This document shows positions 14,741-21,487 of a stretch of DNA of 21,916 bases, piece by piece. Each line of letters opens with the position of its first letter. The first letter of the stretch is position 1. The position numbers and the translations under genes are program-made. The stretch comes from an uncultured Candidatus Melainabacteria bacterium. Its GTDB lineage: Bacteria > Cyanobacteriota > Vampirovibrionia > Gastranaerophilales > Gastranaerophilaceae. The DNA is taken from positions 1 to 21,916 of the forward strand of contig CALBKW010000068.1 in NCBI GenBank assembly GCA_937895785.1. Reading direction: 5' to 3'. The notes beneath the pieces are model-generated. The model saw only the letters and a program-made list of their open reading frames with translations, did not search any database and was not told where the DNA came from.

Positions 14741-14852
14741 AAAAAACTCCTTTTGTGATAATAAAATTATAAATAAAACAAAAATAAAAAACAGACAATT
14801 AGCCGATGTAATAACGAATTTGGGCTGAAACTTAACAAATGCAACAAAAAAC

Positions 14853-14880
14853 TTGCAAAAATAAAATTATGGAGTAAAAT
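14853..14880 (+). promoter_or_regulatory. Predicted promoter of tRNA-fMet
   Basis: TTGCAA (14853-14858), 16 bases, then TAAAAT (14875-14880), about 15 bases ahead of the mature tRNA. The same -35 box and spacing occur at acpP. Confidence 0.65.
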
Positions 14881-14895
14881 GAAAGTATGAAGTAT

Positions 14896-14972
<77 letters not shown>

Positions 14973-14984
14973 TTTTCAGCCATA

Positions 14985-15012
14985 GGCTTGAGTGAAAACT
15001 CAAGCCGTTTTT
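14985..15012 (+). terminator. Intrinsic terminator of tRNA-fMet
   Basis: GGCTTGAGT (14985-14993), GAAA tetraloop, ACTCAAGCC (14998-15006), then GTTTTTT. Confidence 0.9.
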
Positions 15013-15092
15013 TATGCTCTTATTTTGTAACAACTTTATGAACAGCATATCAATGTTATAATTAATTTACAAAGTAATAATGAGGAAAATTT

Positions 15093-15551
15093 ATGATAAA
15101 AGTTTTATTTGTATGTTTAGGTAATATTTGTAGATCGCCAATGGCACAAATAATTTTTGAAAATATGGTACAAGAAAAAGGACTTGAGTATGAATTTGAA
15201 ATCGATTCGGCTGGTACAGAAGGTTATAATGAAATGTGTCATGCTGGTATTCACAGAGGAACAAAAGAAGTTCTAAGGAAAAATGGCATATATTTTAGGG
15301 AACATTATTCTCGTAAAATAAGAAAACAAGATTATGAATATTACGACTATATCATAGCGATGGATTCAGAAAATATTAGCGATATTGAATATATTGTTAG
15401 TGAAGATAAAGACAATAAAATTAAACGACTTTTAGATTTTACAAACAATCCTCGTAATATAAAAGATCCTTGGTATACAGGTAATTTTGATGAAACTTAT
15501 GACGATGTTGTTGAGGGTTGTTCTGCATTTTTGAAATATTTAGAAATTTAA
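15093..15551 (+). CDS. Low-molecular-weight protein-tyrosine phosphatase
   Basis: The P-loop CLGNICRS gives nucleophile C8 and R14, and the general acid D125 is in DPWYTGNFDETYDDV. The 152 residues match the family length. Such enzymes act on phosphotyrosine proteins; in Gram-negatives the Wzb/Etp members dephosphorylate the tyrosine kinases that control polysaccharide export, and others resemble arsenate reductases. No partner kinase is present here, so the substrate is open. The ATG has GAGG 7 bases ahead, and TATAAT at 15057-15062 may be its -10 box, with only a weak -35. It appears to be a single-gene unit. Confidence 0.9.
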   Translation: MIKVLFVCLGNICRSPMAQIIFENMVQEKGLEYEFEIDSAGTEGYNEMCHAGIHRGTKEVLRKNGIYFREHYSRKIRKQDYEYYDYIIAMDSENISDIEYIVSEDKDNKIKRLLDFTNNPRNIKDPWYTGNFDETYDDVVEGCSAFLKYLEI

Positions 15552-15611
15552 GTTTTGCAAGCCTTGCCAAAAATTGATTTTTCAATTTTGTTGAAATTAA
15601 AAGTCCAATAC

Positions 15612-15686
15612 CTAAAACCCTTTTTGTGCAAAGAGTTTTATTGCAACGTTTAAAATCTTTTCTTTTGTATTTTCGTCTTTTTGCAT
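15612..15686 (-). pseudogene. Remnant of a TetR-family regulator (N-terminus only)
   Basis: Read on the minus strand from an ATG at 15686, the frame encodes 24 residues ending in TKEKILNVAIKLFAQKGF and then a TAG stop. That is the characteristic first helix of TetR-type DNA-binding domains, which should continue for about 170 more residues. No continuation is found in any frame; after a +1 shift the sequence reads on for about 20 residues without resemblance to the family. The block 15552-15803 otherwise has no gene. I take it as a truncated, dead copy; chance resemblance over 18 residues is possible but unlikely. Confidence 0.6.
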
Positions 15687-15716
15687 ATAGTCCCCAAGCT
15701 TATTTTTATTACAAAA

Positions 15717-15736
15717 CAAACGTTTGATTTAATCAA
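15717..15736. promoter_or_regulatory. Operator-like palindromes
   Basis: CAAACGTTTG (15717-15726) is a perfect 10-base palindrome, overlapping TTGATT/AATCAA (15724-15736). They lie just upstream of the TetR remnant, where the autoregulatory operator of such a repressor would be expected. The binding role is inferred. Confidence 0.3.
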
Positions 15737-15765
15737 CGTAAAAAAGTTTATTCTTTCATTTGTAA

Positions 15766-15794
15766 TAGACAAATAAATCTGTTTTAGCTAGAAT
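15766..15794 (+). promoter_or_regulatory. Predicted promoter of the kdsA operon
   Basis: TAGACA (15766-15771), 17 bases, TAGAAT (15789-15794). The kdsA ATG is only 9 bases after the -10 box, so the leader would be nearly absent. Confidence 0.5.
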
Positions 15795-15803
15795 AAACGT
15801 ATT

Positions 15804-16637
15804 ATGATAGATGTAAAAAAGATTAAATTGAACGATTTTGAGATTGGCGGAGATAAGTTAACTATCTTTGCTGGTCCTTGTGTTATAGAAAATCAAGAAT
15901 TGCTATACGTAGTAGCTGAAACATTAAAAGAAGTTACTCAAGAATTGGGTATAAATTACGTTTTTAAATCTTCTTTTGACAAAGCTAATCGTTCTTCTAT
16001 GTCAGGCTTTAGAGGTTTAGGCATGGAAGAAGGTCTAAAGATGTTAGCGAGCGTAAAAGAAAAATTTGAAGTTCCAATTGTAACCGATATTCATTTGCCT
16101 GATGAAGCTCAACCAGTTTCAGAAGTTGCAGATATTTTGCAAATTCCAGCGTTTTTATGTCGTCAAACTGATTTACTTCTATCAGCAGGTAAAACAGGCA
16201 AAATTGTAAATATCAAAAAAGGTCAATTTTTGGCACCACAACAAATGAAACCTTTGACTAAAAAGGTTGAAAGTACAGGTAATTCAAATATATTGCTAAC
16301 AGAACGAGGCACAACTTTTGGATACAATAATCTTGTTGTAGATATGCGCGGTCTTAGAATTATGCAAGAAAGCGGATACCCAGTTGTATTTGATGCAACT
16401 CACAGTGTTCAACTTCCAGGTGCAAACGGTGAATCAACAGGTGGAGATAGAACTTTTGTTCCTCTATTAGCTCGTTCAGCAGTTGCAGCAGACGTAAATG
16501 CTTTATTCTTTGAAATTCATCCTGAACCAGATAAAGCACTATGTGATGGACCAAATATGCTTGCTCTAAAAGATGCTAAAAAAGTTTTCAAAATGTGTAA
16601 AGAAATTTTTGACTTAGTGAGAAGTGAAGAATGTTAG
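15804..16637 (+). CDS. kdsA: 3-deoxy-8-phosphooctulonate (Kdo-8-P) synthase
   Basis: KdsA condenses phosphoenolpyruvate with arabinose-5-phosphate to Kdo-8-phosphate, the committed step to the Kdo sugar of the LPS inner core; this marks the cell as Gram-negative. Family motifs are FAGPCVIE, YVFKSSFDKANRSS, IPAFLCRQTDLL, FDATHSVQLPG, and EIHPEPDKALCDGPNM. C26 in GPCVIE is the metal ligand of the metal-dependent class (as in Aquifex), where the E. coli enzyme has asparagine. The length of 277 is typical. There is no Shine-Dalgarno sequence before the ATG, and the -10 box is 9 bases away. Its end overlaps the next gene by 7 bases. Confidence 0.96.
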   Translation: MIDVKKIKLNDFEIGGDKLTIFAGPCVIENQELLYVVAETLKEVTQELGINYVFKSSFDKANRSSMSGFRGLGMEEGLKMLASVKEKFEVPIVTDIHLPDEAQPVSEVADILQIPAFLCRQTDLLLSAGKTGKIVNIKKGQFLAPQQMKPLTKKVESTGNSNILLTERGTTFGYNNLVVDMRGLRIMQESGYPVVFDATHSVQLPGANGESTGGDRTFVPLLARSAVAADVNALFFEIHPEPDKALCDGPNMLALKDAKKVFKMCKEIFDLVRSEEC

Positions 16638-17257
16638 TAAAAACGTATGTTACAGGTATGCTAGAGAATAATAACTATCTTCTTTATGATGAAAAATCAA
16701 AAGAGGCTGTTTTGTTTGATTGTACTGAATATTTACCTGAAATTAAAACATTTTTGGACAACAATAATACAACTTTAAAATATGTATTGCTTACTCATGG
16801 ACATTTTGACCATATTTTAGGTCTAAAAGAATTACACGAAAATATGCCAAATGTTCCAATATATGCTCACAAAGATGACAAAGATTTAATTGAAGATGTT
16901 TCAACTTTTGTGGATAGATTTGTTGGAGGTTTAGGCAAAGTCGAAGTTCCACCGATTACAAAATATATTGATGAAAATGAAGATTTGTCTATTGGAGGTG
17001 AAAAGATTAAGATTTATCACACAGCAGGACACACCAAAGGTGGCGTTTGCTATTTTGTAGATGATAAATTATTTTCAGGTGATACAATATTTTTAGGTAG
17101 TGTTGGCAGAACCGATTTACCAGGAGGAAGTTATGAAAGCCTTAGAAAGAGTGTTCGCCAAGTCCTAAACGATTTAGACGACAATGTGAAAATATACACA
17201 GGACACGGGGATTCAACAACTGTTGGATACGAAAAACAATACAATCCTGTTTTATAA
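16631..17257 (+). CDS. Metallo-beta-lactamase-fold hydrolase (glyoxalase II-like)
   Basis: The zinc-binding set of the fold is complete: THGHFDH with H56, H58, D60 and H61, then H134 in TAGHTKGG, D151 in SGDTIF, and H192 in TGHGDST. At 208 residues it is a short member of the group that includes hydroxyacylglutathione hydrolase and many thioesterase-like enzymes; the GSVGRTDLPGG segment is typical of that group. It lacks the C-terminal substrate-binding domain of true glyoxalase II, so its substrate is unknown. The ATG overlaps the end of kdsA by 7 bases, so it is likely translationally coupled, and pheS follows 14 bases after the stop. Confidence 0.9.
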   Translation: MLVKTYVTGMLENNNYLLYDEKSKEAVLFDCTEYLPEIKTFLDNNNTTLKYVLLTHGHFDHILGLKELHENMPNVPIYAHKDDKDLIEDVSTFVDRFVGGLGKVEVPPITKYIDENEDLSIGGEKIKIYHTAGHTKGGVCYFVDDKLFSGDTIFLGSVGRTDLPGGSYESLRKSVRQVLNDLDDNVKIYTGHGDSTTVGYEKQYNPVL

Positions 17258-17271
17258 AATAGAGGAAGAAA

Positions 17272-18306
17272 ATGAAAGAACAATTACAAAAAATTTATGA
17301 TGCTGCATCAGCAGACTTAACAAAGGCTACTTCAATAGCAGATATTGAAGAATTGAAATTGAAATACTTAAGCAGAAAAGGTGAATTAAATTCAATTAAG
17401 AAAAATTTAAAAGACCTTTCAGATGAAGATAAAAGAGTTGTAGGTGCTTTTGCAAATGAAATTGCTAACAAATTAGAAGCAGAAGTAAAAGCAAAATACG
17501 ATGAATTTTATAAAAAAGAATTAGACGAAAAACTTAAGAAAGAAAAAATTGACGTAACTTTGACTGGTAAATATGTACCTCAAGGTCACGTTCACCCAAT
17601 TACATCTACAATTGATGAAATTGTAGATATTTTCCACACTTTAGGTTTCTCAGTTGCTCCAGATAAAAACTCACCAGAGGTTGAAACAGAAAATTATCAC
17701 TTTGATAAATTGAACTTCCCTAAAGACCACCCAGCACGTGATATGCAAGATACTTTCTATACAACAATTGCTCCTCACGTAATTTTACGTGGTCAAACTT
17801 CAGGCGCTCAAGTTCGTGTAATGGAAGATATGAAACCTCCTATAAAAATCATTGCACCTGGTAGAGTTTACAGAAACGAAAATATTAACTCTCGTAAAAA
17901 CAATTTCTTCCACCAAATCGAAGGTTTGTACATTGATAAAAACGTAACTTTCGCTGATTTAAAAGGTGTTTTGAATGAATTTTTAAGATTATACTTTGGC
18001 GCATCTCGCCCAACAAGATTTAGAAGTTCTTTCTTCCCATTTACAGAACCATCAGTAGAAATTGATGTTCAATGTATTATGTGCCAAGGAAAAGGTTGCA
18101 AAACTTGCTCAGGTACAGGCTGGTTAGAAATTTTAGGTGCAGGCATGGTTGATGTGAATGTACTTAAAGCTTCAAATATTGACCCAGAAGTGTACAGCGG
18201 TTTCGCTTTCGGTATGGGTGTTGAAAGATTATCTATGTTGAAATATGCAATTGATGATATCAGATTATTCTTCAACAATGATGAAAGATTTTTAGAACAA
18301 TTCTAG
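17272..18306 (+). CDS. pheS: Phenylalanyl-tRNA synthetase alpha subunit
   Basis: PheS holds the class II catalytic core that activates phenylalanine; it works as a tetramer with PheT. The N-terminal 85 residues are a coiled coil for tRNA contact. Core motifs: HPARDMQDTFY, the motif 2 segment APGRVYRNENI with FFHQIEGL, SFFPFTEPSVEIDV, a CIMCQGKGCKTC zinc-ribbon-like insert as in Bacillus, and motif 3 GFAFGMGVERLSML. Two usually conserved places differ: RGQTSGAQVR where RTHTS is common (His to Gln next to the substrate), and GAGMVDVNVL where GMVHPNVL is usual. AGAGGA precedes the ATG. pheT, commonly next, is not here. Confidence 0.96.
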   Translation: MKEQLQKIYDAASADLTKATSIADIEELKLKYLSRKGELNSIKKNLKDLSDEDKRVVGAFANEIANKLEAEVKAKYDEFYKKELDEKLKKEKIDVTLTGKYVPQGHVHPITSTIDEIVDIFHTLGFSVAPDKNSPEVETENYHFDKLNFPKDHPARDMQDTFYTTIAPHVILRGQTSGAQVRVMEDMKPPIKIIAPGRVYRNENINSRKNNFFHQIEGLYIDKNVTFADLKGVLNEFLRLYFGASRPTRFRSSFFPFTEPSVEIDVQCIMCQGKGCKTCSGTGWLEILGAGMVDVNVLKASNIDPEVYSGFAFGMGVERLSMLKYAIDDIRLFFNNDERFLEQF

Positions 18307-18315
18307 GAGAATAAA

Positions 18316-19020
18316 ATGGTAAGCATTATAGATTGCGCAAGAAACGTAATGGGCGACAAATACGCTTTTATAAAAATGCTTATTTTGTCAATTCCATTGA
18401 TGCTTTCAGTTTGGGCTGCAATGGGTGGAAACATGTTCATTAGTGTAACAATGTACATAGTTTTTGGTGTAATCTTTGCAGCGGTATTTTTTGAAACAAT
18501 AAAGCGTTCTTTAAATAATGAACAAATGCTAATGCCATCATTCTTAATGCCAATTCCAATGTTTTGGACGTTGTTGATGGTTATACTAGTGAGCATTATG
18601 CCTTGTGTAATCAATTTCTTACTTTATATCGGTTTTGGAGCTCTTTGCGGCGTTTATCCGATTATTATTGAAAATCAAATATTGTTTTACGTATGTTTGA
18701 CAATATTAGGGTTGTTATGCTCTTCAATTTATTTAGCAACGATTACTCAATATTTGCACACTGGCAAACTTAAAGATTCGTTCAATTTGATTGTTATTGC
18801 AAAATCAATAAAAACTTTTATCGTAGATTTAATTTTATACGGTATTCAAGCATTTTTGTTCACGCTGATTGCGTTGATACCACTTTACGTTATTGTTATG
18901 ATGTACGGCACAGCAAGTGCTTTGATAATTATTTACAGTTGTATTTTAATTATGACAAACTATTTAATTTTTGCCGACTACATCGCTCAAACTAAAAAAG
19001 ATGCAGATTGTAATTTATAA
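18316..19020 (+). CDS. Multi-pass membrane protein of unknown function
   Basis: I cannot assign this 234-residue protein firmly. It has about six hydrophobic segments, near residues 20-37, 40-60, 74-98, 108-140, 170-190 and 195-220, with little soluble sequence between. The amphipathic stretch TQYLHTGKLKDSFNLIVIAKSIK between the membrane segments loosely recalls the DUF4013 group, but I would not rely on that. AGGAG overlaps the pheS stop codon and lies 6 bases before the ATG, so it belongs to the kdsA-hydrolase-pheS transcript. Two hairpins end the unit. Confidence 0.8.
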   Translation: MVSIIDCARNVMGDKYAFIKMLILSIPLMLSVWAAMGGNMFISVTMYIVFGVIFAAVFFETIKRSLNNEQMLMPSFLMPIPMFWTLLMVILVSIMPCVINFLLYIGFGALCGVYPIIIENQILFYVCLTILGLLCSSIYLATITQYLHTGKLKDSFNLIVIAKSIKTFIVDLILYGIQAFLFTLIALIPLYVIVMMYGTASALIIIYSCILIMTNYLIFADYIAQTKKDADCNL

Positions 19021-19036
19021 TTTAAAATAAAGTTTT

Positions 19037-19074
19037 AAACAGGGCGGTTGCTGAAAGCAACCGCCCTGTTTTTG
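19037..19074 (+). terminator. First of two tandem terminators
   Basis: AAACAGGGCGGTTGCT (19037-19052) pairs perfectly with AGCAACCGCCCTGTTT (19056-19071) around a GAA loop, ending in TTTTTG. Confidence 0.9.
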
Positions 19075-19075
19075 T

Positions 19076-19110
19076 AAAAGCGCCGAGGTGAAACCTCGGC
19101 GCTTTTTTAT
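19076..19110. terminator. Second tandem terminator, possibly bidirectional
   Basis: AAAAGCGCCGAGGT (19076-19089) pairs perfectly with ACCTCGGCGCTTTT (19093-19106), again around GAA, with a T run. It ends just before the stop of the convergent gene and may serve both strands. Confidence 0.85.
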
Positions 19111-19111
19111 T

Positions 19112-19414
19112 CTAAAAATTTATTGGGCCAAATTGTTCAAGTTCTTTCAATTTTTCTTCAACTTTTTCCAAACCTTTTTGATATTTTTTTCTTTTAGCTT
19201 CACCTTTTGCGTTCATATTTTTTACTTTTAGCAAAATTTTATCTTCATCAAGTCGGCGAACTTTTTGTTTATGTTCCTCTTGTTTCAAAAACATGTAACC
19301 ATAATAACCGCACCCTTCTGGAATGTCTGAAAAGGCTGTTTCTGGCAACTTTCCACCGCATTTACCGCAGTTTAAACAAAGTCGTTTTGGTAATTCTTTT
19401 TGAAAATCGTTCAT
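19112..19414 (-). CDS. Small cysteine-rich, coiled-coil protein of unknown function
   Basis: The protein has a cysteine motif CLNCGKCGGK at about residues 12-21 and a further Cys in EGCGYYGYMF, then a charged helical tail with heptad-like spacing ending LKELEQFGPINF. The cysteines suggest metal binding; the family is not one I can name. I place the start at the ATG at 19414 (100 residues). TATAAT (19426-19421) is 6 bases before it and TTAAAA 17 bases further, with no Shine-Dalgarno sequence, so the mRNA may be leaderless. A TTG at 19471 would add 19 residues and is the alternative. Confidence 0.7.
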   Translation of the reverse strand: MNDFQKELPKRLCLNCGKCGGKLPETAFSDIPEGCGYYGYMFLKQEEHKQKVRRLDEDKILLKVKNMNAKGEAKRKKYQKGLEKVEEKLKELEQFGPINF

Positions 19415-19420
19415 ATCATG

Positions 19421-19449
19421 ATTATAACTGGATTTGAGAAACTTTTTAA
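19421..19449 (-). promoter_or_regulatory. Predicted promoter of the Cys-rich gene
   Basis: TTAAAA (19449-19444), 17 bases, TATAAT (19426-19421), then 6 bases to the ATG. Confidence 0.4.
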
Positions 19450-19519
19450 TTTTGTTAATATTTCGTAACAATTGCCCTAAAAAGGCAATTTTTACATGGT
19501 TTTAGACTTTATATATATG

Positions 19520-19553
19520 TAGGTAAGGTTAAATAAATATTTAGGTAAGGTTA
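19520..19553 (+). repeat. Perfect 12-bp direct repeat before an unknown gene
   Basis: TAGGTAAGGTTA occurs at 19520-19531 and again at 19542-19553. The repeat distance is 22 bases, about two helical turns, which places both copies on the same face of the DNA. Each unit contains two AGGT-like half sites. It lies 8 bases before the next start codon, and the second copy also offers AAGG as a ribosome binding site. Confidence 0.75.
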
Positions 19554-19561
19554 TAAAGCAA

Positions 19562-20335
19562 ATGCAAAACGTATCAAAACAATACGTACAAGCTAATGGT
19601 AATTGTCCAAAGGTTAGTATATCAGTAACATCCCCAGGTGTAGGCAAATTTACAATGCCAGCCATGCAAAATCAAACAATGGTTTTGAACAACGGATGTT
19701 ATCCAGCAGCCTATTATATCAATACCTTTGCATCGCCAATGATTAACCGACTAAATCAAGCCGCACTTGCAAATCAAATGGCAGATATAAACAGAATTAA
19801 TGCTGAGGCAAACGGTAAAGGTTCAACCGAAAATATTAAACCAAAAGCACCTCAAACACCAGAACCTCAAGCTCAAGAAAAACCAAAAGAAACAACCGTA
19901 ATTCAGTCACAAACAGTACCAATCAAACAAGAGGTTCAAATTCCAAAAGAATTGGTCGACGCAATCCAAACAATTGCAAAGAACACAACAAAAGCTGAAA
20001 AGCCAAAAATGGAATTAACTGATCATTACGTAAGAAATTTAGAATCATATCTAAACTCACAAGATAAAAAATTAAGAATAATGGCAGGACAAGACGTAGT
20101 AGCCAGACTTCAAGAAGATTCAGAAAGAAAGGATAACCCAGCACTTACAGCTTTAACAAACAAAATGTTACAAGACCCTGATTTAGGAGTAAGAAGTTTA
20201 TCACTTGCAGCATTAGAAGCGAACTTAATAACAGGCGATGAGTTAACCGCAAAACTTCTAAAAAATATGGCTAAGATACCAAACAATGAAGAGGCCGATT
20301 ACGCAAAGAAAATATTATTAAGAATGCCTCAGTAA
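19562..20335 (+). CDS. Unknown protein with a HEAT-like helical C-terminus
   Basis: I do not recognise this 257-residue protein. The N-terminal 80 residues are rich in Asn, Ala and Met (VTSPGVGKFTMPAMQNQTMV, MINRLNQAALANQ). Residues 85-130 form a proline/glutamine-rich linker. The C-terminal 110 residues alternate helices in a pattern like HEAT repeats (LESYLNSQDKKLRIMAGQDV, LGVRSLSLAALEANL), which usually serve protein-protein binding. There is no signal peptide or membrane segment. The start ATG lies 8 bases after the 12-bp direct repeat. It heads a block of three unrecognised genes. Confidence 0.75.
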   Translation: MQNVSKQYVQANGNCPKVSISVTSPGVGKFTMPAMQNQTMVLNNGCYPAAYYINTFASPMINRLNQAALANQMADINRINAEANGKGSTENIKPKAPQTPEPQAQEKPKETTVIQSQTVPIKQEVQIPKELVDAIQTIAKNTTKAEKPKMELTDHYVRNLESYLNSQDKKLRIMAGQDVVARLQEDSERKDNPALTALTNKMLQDPDLGVRSLSLAALEANLITGDELTAKLLKNMAKIPNNEEADYAKKILLRMPQ

Positions 20336-20384
20336 AACAACAACAAACAAACGAAACCAAATTAATTAAAAGGAAATAATCAAA

Positions 20385-20879
20385 ATGTCAATGACAATTC
20401 AAAATGCAACAAATACCGCAGCAGCTAGAAAATTTAGCTTGGGTAACGGTTTAGCAAAAGCCACAGGTTATGTAGGCTTGGCCGCAATTGCATACGATGC
20501 TCATAAATTAGGACAAGTTAGAGCTGGTGAACGCAGACGTGAAGCCATTGCATCAAGCGGTTTAGATGCATATATGGATTCAAAATCTTTGAATAAACCA
20601 AGTGTTTTGATGAGTAAAGCTCAAGATAAACGTTTCGATATGGAAATGAAGGGTCACTTATTTAACAATGTTCGTAACTTCTTCAATTCAGCAATCGGAT
20701 ATGTTAAAGGCGTTGGCGAATCTTTAGTTAGTAATGTTGTTCCTCTTGCTTTAACAACTGCAACAATCCTAACTAAGGGTGCAGTTTCTAAAGCTTCAGC
20801 TATTGGTTTAGCAGCTTATGGAACAGTTGATGTAGCTAAAAATTGTTTCGGTGTTGGTAAAGAACACTACTTGAAATAA
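20385..20879 (+). CDS. Unknown protein with a hydrophobic C-terminal part
   Basis: This 164-residue protein is not one I can name. It has a glycine/alanine-rich N-terminal segment (GNGLAKATGYVGLAAIAYDA), a basic middle (RAGERRREA), and a C-terminal stretch of small and hydrophobic residues (SNVVPLALTTATILTKGAVS) that could associate with a membrane. AAGGAA lies 9 bases before the ATG. It follows the previous gene by 49 bases and ends at a clear terminator, so the two probably form one transcript. Confidence 0.72.
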   Translation: MSMTIQNATNTAAARKFSLGNGLAKATGYVGLAAIAYDAHKLGQVRAGERRREAIASSGLDAYMDSKSLNKPSVLMSKAQDKRFDMEMKGHLFNNVRNFFNSAIGYVKGVGESLVSNVVPLALTTATILTKGAVSKASAIGLAAYGTVDVAKNCFGVGKEHYLK

Positions 20880-20897
20880 TAAGTTTAAAAGTTTTTT

Positions 20898-20930
20898 AAT
20901 GGCGGTTTGCTTAGGTAAACCGCCATTTTT
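20898..20930 (+). terminator. Intrinsic terminator
   Basis: AATGGCGGTTT (20898-20908) pairs with AAACCGCCATT (20917-20927), followed by TTT. Confidence 0.85.
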
Positions 20931-20973
20931 AGCGATTTTGAAAAAATAATTTAAAAATTTTTAAACAAAAATG

Positions 20974-21001
20974 TTGACTTTAAAAAAATCATCATTAAAT
21001 A
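20974..21001 (+). promoter_or_regulatory. Possible promoter of the gene at 21033
   Basis: TTGACT (20974-20979) is followed after 16 bases by TAAATA (20996-21001). The -35 box is good and the -10 box weak. Confidence 0.4.
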
Positions 21002-21032
21002 AAAACTGTCAGCGAGAATAAGGAGAGAGATT

Positions 21033-21395
21033 ATGTCTATTAATGCAATTAACACAACTCTGTTAGGAATTTCATCAAAAAGCAATGTAAAAGTTCAAGT
21101 TTCTGTTGATGAAAAGAAGACAGAAGAAAAAACACAAACTACACAAACCGAAAGAAAACAAATGTCAGCAGATGATGTATTCAAATACATGACTGCAACA
21201 AGACCAACTGCGCCTGTCCAACTAAAGAAAACGGTTAACGTCAAAGCCTACGTAAATCAAGAAAGTGCTTCACGAATTTCGGCTTCAATGAAAGATTTTG
21301 AAGCTCAATATTCAGACAAACTTTCTACTGTAAAAGCAGAATTTGGCAACATTTCAGACGAATTAGCCGAAAAAATCACGTTAAAAATGTTTTAA
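21033..21395 (+). CDS. Small unknown protein
   Basis: An unrecognised 120-residue, highly charged protein without signal or membrane segments. Residues 25-45 are rich in Lys, Glu, Thr and Gln and look disordered; the C-terminal half (from ESASRISASMKDFEAQYSDK onward) is predicted helical by its pattern. AAGGAGAG lies 5 bases before the ATG, a strong site. It has its own possible promoter and follows the terminator of the previous gene. Confidence 0.75.
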   Translation: MSINAINTTLLGISSKSNVKVQVSVDEKKTEEKTQTTQTERKQMSADDVFKYMTATRPTAPVQLKKTVNVKAYVNQESASRISASMKDFEAQYSDKLSTVKAEFGNISDELAEKITLKMF

Positions 21396-21461
21396 AAAAT
21401 AGAAATAATGTATTTATAATTTACTCGACAACGAAAAAAGAATTGCATTATGTAGATATCC

Positions 21462-21485
21462 GCCCGAAGAAGATTCGGGCTTTTT
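21462..21485 (+). terminator. Intrinsic terminator, plus strand
   Basis: GCCCGAA (21462-21468), loop GAAGA, TTCGGGC (21474-21480), then TTTTT. The T run is only on the plus strand, so it serves the gene at 21033 or a short RNA starting near 21427, not uvrB. Confidence 0.8.
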
Positions 21486-21487
21486 CT

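Noticed and set aside
19470..19493. AATTGCC/GGCAATT hairpin with a T run on the plus strand
   Set aside because: No plus-strand gene lies upstream that still needs a terminator after the two strong ones at 19037-19106; the stem is short and AT-rich.
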